Shown: positions 61,378 to 64,000 of the stretch, in pieces
Position numbering within the stretch: position 1 is the first letter of the stretch
How the letters are laid out: every line of letters starts with the position of its first letter
Source of the DNA: an uncultured Agathobaculum sp.
Lineage (GTDB): Bacteria; Bacillota; Clostridia; Oscillospirales; Butyricicoccaceae
Direction: 5' to 3'
NCBI RefSeq assembly: GCF_944384695.1
Contig: NZ_CALWUQ010000001.1
Location: 19,687-83,686 of the forward strand
Length of the DNA: 64,000 nt
Translations under genes and position numbers: made by a program
Notes under the pieces: generated by a model
Told to the model about the DNA's origin: nothing
The model's input: only the letters and a program-made list of their open reading frames with translations
Databases searched by the model: none

Positions 61378-62274
61378 TTAACCATGACGGCGTGTGTCAA
61401 TCCGCTTTTTCAGGCGCTGCAGCACTGCGTCATACCGCGCCGACCGCGCCGTTGGGTTGCCGCGCAGCATGCTTTTCCGCACGCGGCCAAGGTTCGCGGC
61501 CTGCTCGTCGAAGCGGTTTTGCAGCTCGTCCAACCGTGCCAGAATCTGCTCTTTTGCATTGGCAAACTGCTCGCGGGCATCGTCCACCCGCTCGGAGAAC
61601 TGCTCGCGGGCGTCGTCCATTTTTTCCGACCATTCGCCGCGCGCTTCGTCCACGCGGTAGGATAGGCGCGTCAGGCGCACCAGCGCGGTCTCGGAAAGCT
61701 CCCGGCGCAGCTCCGCGCTCTGTTCGCGCAGCTTGTCCAGCTCCTCCAGCATACGGGCCAAATCCAGCGCCGTGCGCACGGATACCGCAACGTCGCCTGC
61801 AAACGCGGCCGAAAGCAGGATATCCACGACAATCAGCAGCCAGAACGGCAGCACCACCACAATGGTTTCCACCGGCGGATGAATCGCCCGCGCCAGAATC
61901 AGCCCCAGAAAGCCCCAGCACAGCGAGGATTGCAAACAGATGCGTCCCTGAAACTGGAACCGGTGGGTGGAGTAGTCCCAGTATTTCACCTTGAACAATT
62001 TTTCCATCAGCACGCCGACCACATATTCAAATACCGTCGCCGCCAGCATGCTGGCCAGAAACAGCTCCACCGGCCGGTCGTACAGCGGCAGCGAAACATG
62101 CAGCAGAATCGTTGCCCCGAAGCCGTAAATCGGCAGCATCGGCCCGCGCAGGAAGCCGCGGTTGACAAACCGGCGCTGTTGCAGAGATACAACAGTGGAT
62201 TCAAAACACCAGCCCAGAAAGCAGTACAGATAAAAAATCAGCAGCCACTGCGGGGCGGAATAGTCATAAAACAA
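61378..62274 (-). CDS. CmpB-like putative transporter-permease family membrane protein with coiled coil
   Basis: 298 residues from the TTG at 62274, chosen for AGAGGGA eight bases upstream; TTGs at 62295 and 62304 are alternatives. An N-terminal helix has LYCFLGWCFES, then RGFLRGPMLPIYGFGA; four to five membrane helices run to about residue 160. This is the pattern of the ABC_trans_CmpB family, of unknown transport function. A long charged coiled coil (about 170-275) follows, with three near-repeats of DDAREQFSERV type, and a basic end. No ATPase partner is adjacent. Confidence 0.8.
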   Translation of the reverse strand: MFYDYSAPQWLLIFYLYCFLGWCFESTVVSLQQRRFVNRGFLRGPMLPIYGFGATILLHVSLPLYDRPVELFLASMLAATVFEYVVGVLMEKLFKVKYWDYSTHRFQFQGRICLQSSLCWGFLGLILARAIHPPVETIVVVLPFWLLIVVDILLSAAFAGDVAVSVRTALDLARMLEELDKLREQSAELRRELSETALVRLTRLSYRVDEARGEWSEKMDDAREQFSERVDDAREQFANAKEQILARLDELQNRFDEQAANLGRVRKSMLRGNPTARSARYDAVLQRLKKRIDTRRHG

Positions 62275-62328
62275 AAGGGCAATCCCTCTTTCCAAATGAT
62301 GCAAAATCTTCCTTGCTATCTGTTTATT

Positions 62329-62357
62329 ATTCTATCTAATTTTTTGACTTTTTGCAA
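62329..62357 (-). promoter_or_regulatory. Promoter of the CmpB-like gene
   Basis: Minus-strand -35 TTGCAA (62352-62357), 17-nt spacer and -10 TAGAAT (62329-62334). It overlaps the divergent promoter. Confidence 0.7.
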
Positions 62358-62372
62358 GGGCACAGGTATAAT
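62344..62372 (+). promoter_or_regulatory. Promoter of the Fe-alcohol dehydrogenase
   Basis: -35 TTGACT (62344-62349), 17-nt spacer and -10 TATAAT (62367-62372). The -35 lies in the spacer of the opposite promoter. Confidence 0.8.
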
Positions 62373-62373
62373 A

Positions 62374-62383
62374 GAGTTAACTC
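62374..62383. promoter_or_regulatory. GAGTTAACTC palindrome at the start of the alcohol dehydrogenase transcript
   Basis: A perfect 10-bp palindrome directly after the -10 covers the expected +1. It may be an operator; the binding protein is unknown. Confidence 0.35.
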
Positions 62384-62414
62384 ATTTCAAAAAGAAGGGC
62401 AGGATGTCGCCGCT

Positions 62415-63593
62415 ATGCTGAATTTTACCATCCACACAACAACCGAGATTGTCTTTGGCCGTGGCATTGAAGAGCAAATCGGCCCGAAACTCAAGGAAAT
62501 CGGCGCGCACCGCGTGCTGGTACATTTCGGAGGGTCGAGCGCGCGCTCGTCCGGCCTGCTCGACCGCGTGGAGCAAAGCCTGTTCCATGCCGGCTTATCG
62601 TTCATTGAATTCGGCGGCGTCGAGCCGAATCCCAAGGTGGCCATGGTGCGCAAGGGCATTGCGCTGTGCCAGCGGGAGGGAATCGACTTCATCCTCGCCG
62701 TCGGCGGCGGCTCGGTCATCGACTCGGCAAAAGGCATCGGCATGGGCGTTGCCACGGGCCGCGACCCGTGGGAGTTCGCCTCGACCGGTACCGCGCCCGA
62801 CAAGACCCTGCCCGTCGCCACTGTGCTGACGCTTGCGGCGTCCGGCTCGGAAAGCAGCAACTCCTGCGTGCTGACCAATGAGGAAACCCGCGAAAAGCGC
62901 GGCATCACCAGCCAGACCAACCGGCCGCGCATCAGCTTCCTCAATCCCGAGAACACATTCTCCGTCTCCAAATTCCAGACCGGCTGCGGCATCGTGGATA
63001 TCATGATGCACACGCTGGAGCGCTATCTCACCCCGGCAGGCGGCGAAAGCGACATCACCGACCGCCTTGCCGAAGGTCTGCTGATTGCAACGCGCGACGC
63101 GGGTCGCCGCGCCATCGAAAACCCCAATGACTACGAAGCGCGCGCCACACTCATGTGGGCGGGCAGCGTATCGCACAACGATTACACCGGCTGCGGCCGC
63201 ACGCGCCTGTTCCCGGTGCACAAGCTCGAGCATGAGCTGAGCGCCTTCCGCGATGAGATTGCGCACGGCGCGGGCCTGTCCGTGCTGTTCCCGGCGTGGG
63301 CGATGTACGAAATGAAAAACGATAGCCCGCGCTTTGCCCAGCTGGCGAACCGCGTGTTCGGCGTGGAGATGGACTTTGCCTGCCCGGAGCGCACCGCGCG
63401 CGAAGGTATCCTGACCATGAAACGCTTTTTTGAGGAAATTGACATGCCGGTACATCTGTCGCAGCTCGGCATCAAGCCCGCAGACTACGAAACGCTTGCA
63501 GACAACACGATGCGGACGGTGAAAGGCCCGGTCAAGAGCTATTCGCCGCTCGATAAGGACGCCATCCTCGCGATTTACCGTCTGGCCGAATGA
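62415..63593 (+). CDS. Iron-containing alcohol dehydrogenase, butanol dehydrogenase/YqhD type
   Basis: 392 residues. The nucleotide-binding loop has AVGGGSVIDSAKGIG. Metal ligands are seen in GIVDIMMHTLE (Asp, His) and AHGAGLSVLFPAWA (His). The start FTIHTTTEIVFGRG and HNDYTGCGR fit the BdhA/YqhD group, which reduces aldehydes such as butyraldehyde with NAD(P)H. The ATG at 62415 has only a modest AGGA site 10 nt upstream. It has its own promoter and lies divergent from the CmpB-like gene. Confidence 0.93.
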   Translation: MLNFTIHTTTEIVFGRGIEEQIGPKLKEIGAHRVLVHFGGSSARSSGLLDRVEQSLFHAGLSFIEFGGVEPNPKVAMVRKGIALCQREGIDFILAVGGGSVIDSAKGIGMGVATGRDPWEFASTGTAPDKTLPVATVLTLAASGSESSNSCVLTNEETREKRGITSQTNRPRISFLNPENTFSVSKFQTGCGIVDIMMHTLERYLTPAGGESDITDRLAEGLLIATRDAGRRAIENPNDYEARATLMWAGSVSHNDYTGCGRTRLFPVHKLEHELSAFRDEIAHGAGLSVLFPAWAMYEMKNDSPRFAQLANRVFGVEMDFACPERTAREGILTMKRFFEEIDMPVHLSQLGIKPADYETLADNTMRTVKGPVKSYSPLDKDAILAIYRLAE

Positions 63594-63688
63594 ATCCCCC
63601 CTGCCGCCTGCGGCGGATGCCTCCGGGTGTCTGTCGCAGGCAGGCCAACGGTTTTACGAAATTTTCCGTTTTTTCTTTGATTTTTCTC

Positions 63689-63718
63689 TTGACAACTTTT
63701 CGCTTTGCGCGCTATAAT
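63689..63718 (+). promoter_or_regulatory. Promoter of the tRNA-Asn transcript
   Basis: -35 TTGACA (63689-63694), 18-nt spacer and -10 TATAAT (63713-63718), both perfect consensus, as usual for stable RNA. Confidence 0.85.
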
Positions 63719-63768
63719 GTTTAGGCTAACTGCAATAGATGTTTGCAAGTTGATACCACCTTACTTGA

Positions 63769-63792
63769 CATTCCTCAATCGCTCAGTTGGTA
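63769..63792 (+). pseudogene. Partial copy of the tRNA-Asn 5' half
   Basis: CATTCCTCAAT-C-GCTCAGTTGGTA repeats the sequence at 63924-63947 except one base (A to C at tRNA position 9). It covers the acceptor 5' strand, D stem 5' side and D loop. The rest of a tRNA is missing, so it cannot fold as one. Confidence 0.75.
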
Positions 63793-63926
63793 CACGCGCC
63801 GCAGCGTGCGTCCCGAGCGCAACCGCCTTCAGGCGGCACTTAGCGCGAGGGAGAGCATGCACACCGCACTGCGGTGTCAAAACGCAAAGCATCACAGTTT
63901 TCCATATACCAGCACTTTTGTACATT

Positions 63927-63999
63927 CCTCAATAGCTCAGTTGGTAGAGCATGCGGCTGTTAACCGCAGGGTCGTTGGTTCGAGTCCAACTTGAGGAGC
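63927..63999 (+). tRNA. tRNA-Asn (anticodon GTT)
   Basis: Full cloverleaf of 73 nt: acceptor TCCTCAA/TTGAGGA, D arm GCTC/GAGC, anticodon stem TGCGG/CCGCA with loop CTGTTAA (anticodon GTT), T arm GTTGG-TTCGAGT-CCAAC and discriminator G. The CCA end runs past the window edge, so encoding of CCA and further tRNAs cannot be judged. Confidence 0.97.
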
Positions 64000-64000
64000 C

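Larger units (their letters stand above)
63594..63926 (+). other. Gene-free stretch: tRNA operon promoter and structured leader
   Basis: No gene is visible here. The first 70 nt hold G/C-rich inverted pieces without a T-run. A promoter lies at 63689-63718. The following 200 nt contain a partial tRNA-Asn copy and hairpins CCGCC-TTCA-GGCGG (63823-63836) and ACACCGCA-C-TGCGGTGT (63861-63877). Short open frames crossing it overlap the tRNA and are not coding. Confidence 0.6.

Noticed and set aside
63705..63994. Short open frames in the leader before tRNA-Asn
   Set aside because: They overlap the tRNA gene and its structured leader, and there is no ribosome-binding site or domain.

Overview
The window reads as chromosomal core sequence of an anaerobic, GC-rich, low-redundancy member of the Clostridia (Firmicutes), most plausibly in the Oscillospirales/Butyricicoccaceae neighbourhood. 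This placement is an inference from gene content, not a measured match. Pointers are: a WalRK two-component system with YycH/YycI, MurT-GatD lipid II amidation, ribosomal protein L27 with a cleavable N-terminus next to its protease Prp, a T-box leader on cysS, CarD, a GlgC/GlgD pair, an [FeFe] hydrogenase and Fe-type and Zn-type alcohol dehydrogenases. No transposase, integrase, CRISPR array or complete prophage is visible.

Layout. 1-2.5 kb: end of a Zn alcohol dehydrogenase facing a group-B-like [FeFe] hydrogenase. 2.7-11 kb (minus strand): obg; rplU-prp-rpmA; then yfmF-yfmH-lgt-folD, rpiA and an unknown membrane protein. 11.1-14.8 kb (plus): ylxM-ffh-rpsP-khpA and rimM-trmD, the classic SRP/ribosome-maturation cluster. 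14.8-26.7 kb (minus): a PfkB kinase, then a long cell-envelope run GH13 amylase - NUDIX - walR - walK - yycH - yycI - murA - walJ - rlmH - hydrolase. 26.9-29.8 kb: orphan phage-type holin, carD, a GNAT acetyltransferase and purA. 29.9-33.5 kb (plus): cysteine desulfurase - thiI - cinA. 33.8-42.4 kb (plus): a complete glycogen cluster glgB-glgC-glgD-glgA-glgP. 42.4-45.6 kb: a run of stem-loops, then mntP behind a yybP-ykoY manganese riboswitch, then murT-gatD. 45.9-48.6 kb: phosphoglucomutase and a secreted YD-repeat-like protein. 48.8-51.6 kb: trkA-trkH potassium uptake. 51.8-53.4 kb: cutC with a BglG/LicT-type antiterminator. 53.5-55.2 kb: cysS with T-box. 55.3-62.3 kb: unknown protein, mfd, iscS-iscU and a CmpB-like membrane protein. 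62.4-63.6 kb: Fe-containing alcohol dehydrogenase. End of window: tRNA-Asn preceded by a partial copy of its own 5' half.

How the parts fit. Phosphoglucomutase supplies glucose-1-phosphate to GlgC/GlgD, GlgA and GlgB build glycogen, and GlgP (perhaps with the GH13 enzyme) releases it again. Redox is balanced through hydrogenase and alcohol dehydrogenases. Two cysteine desulfurases appear to be split between tRNA thiolation (with ThiI) and Fe-S assembly (with IscU). The envelope block joins the WalRK signalling system to MurA.

The window is mostly well-known biology. I did not find a clear, whole, undescribed system. The best leads are: a lysine-rich eight-residue repeat tail on GlgB, a seven-hairpin intergenic tract after glgP, a possible Shine-Dalgarno-sequestering leader on glgA, a cutC-antiterminator pair without a sugar operon, and the tRNA-Asn 5'-half duplicate in a structured leader.
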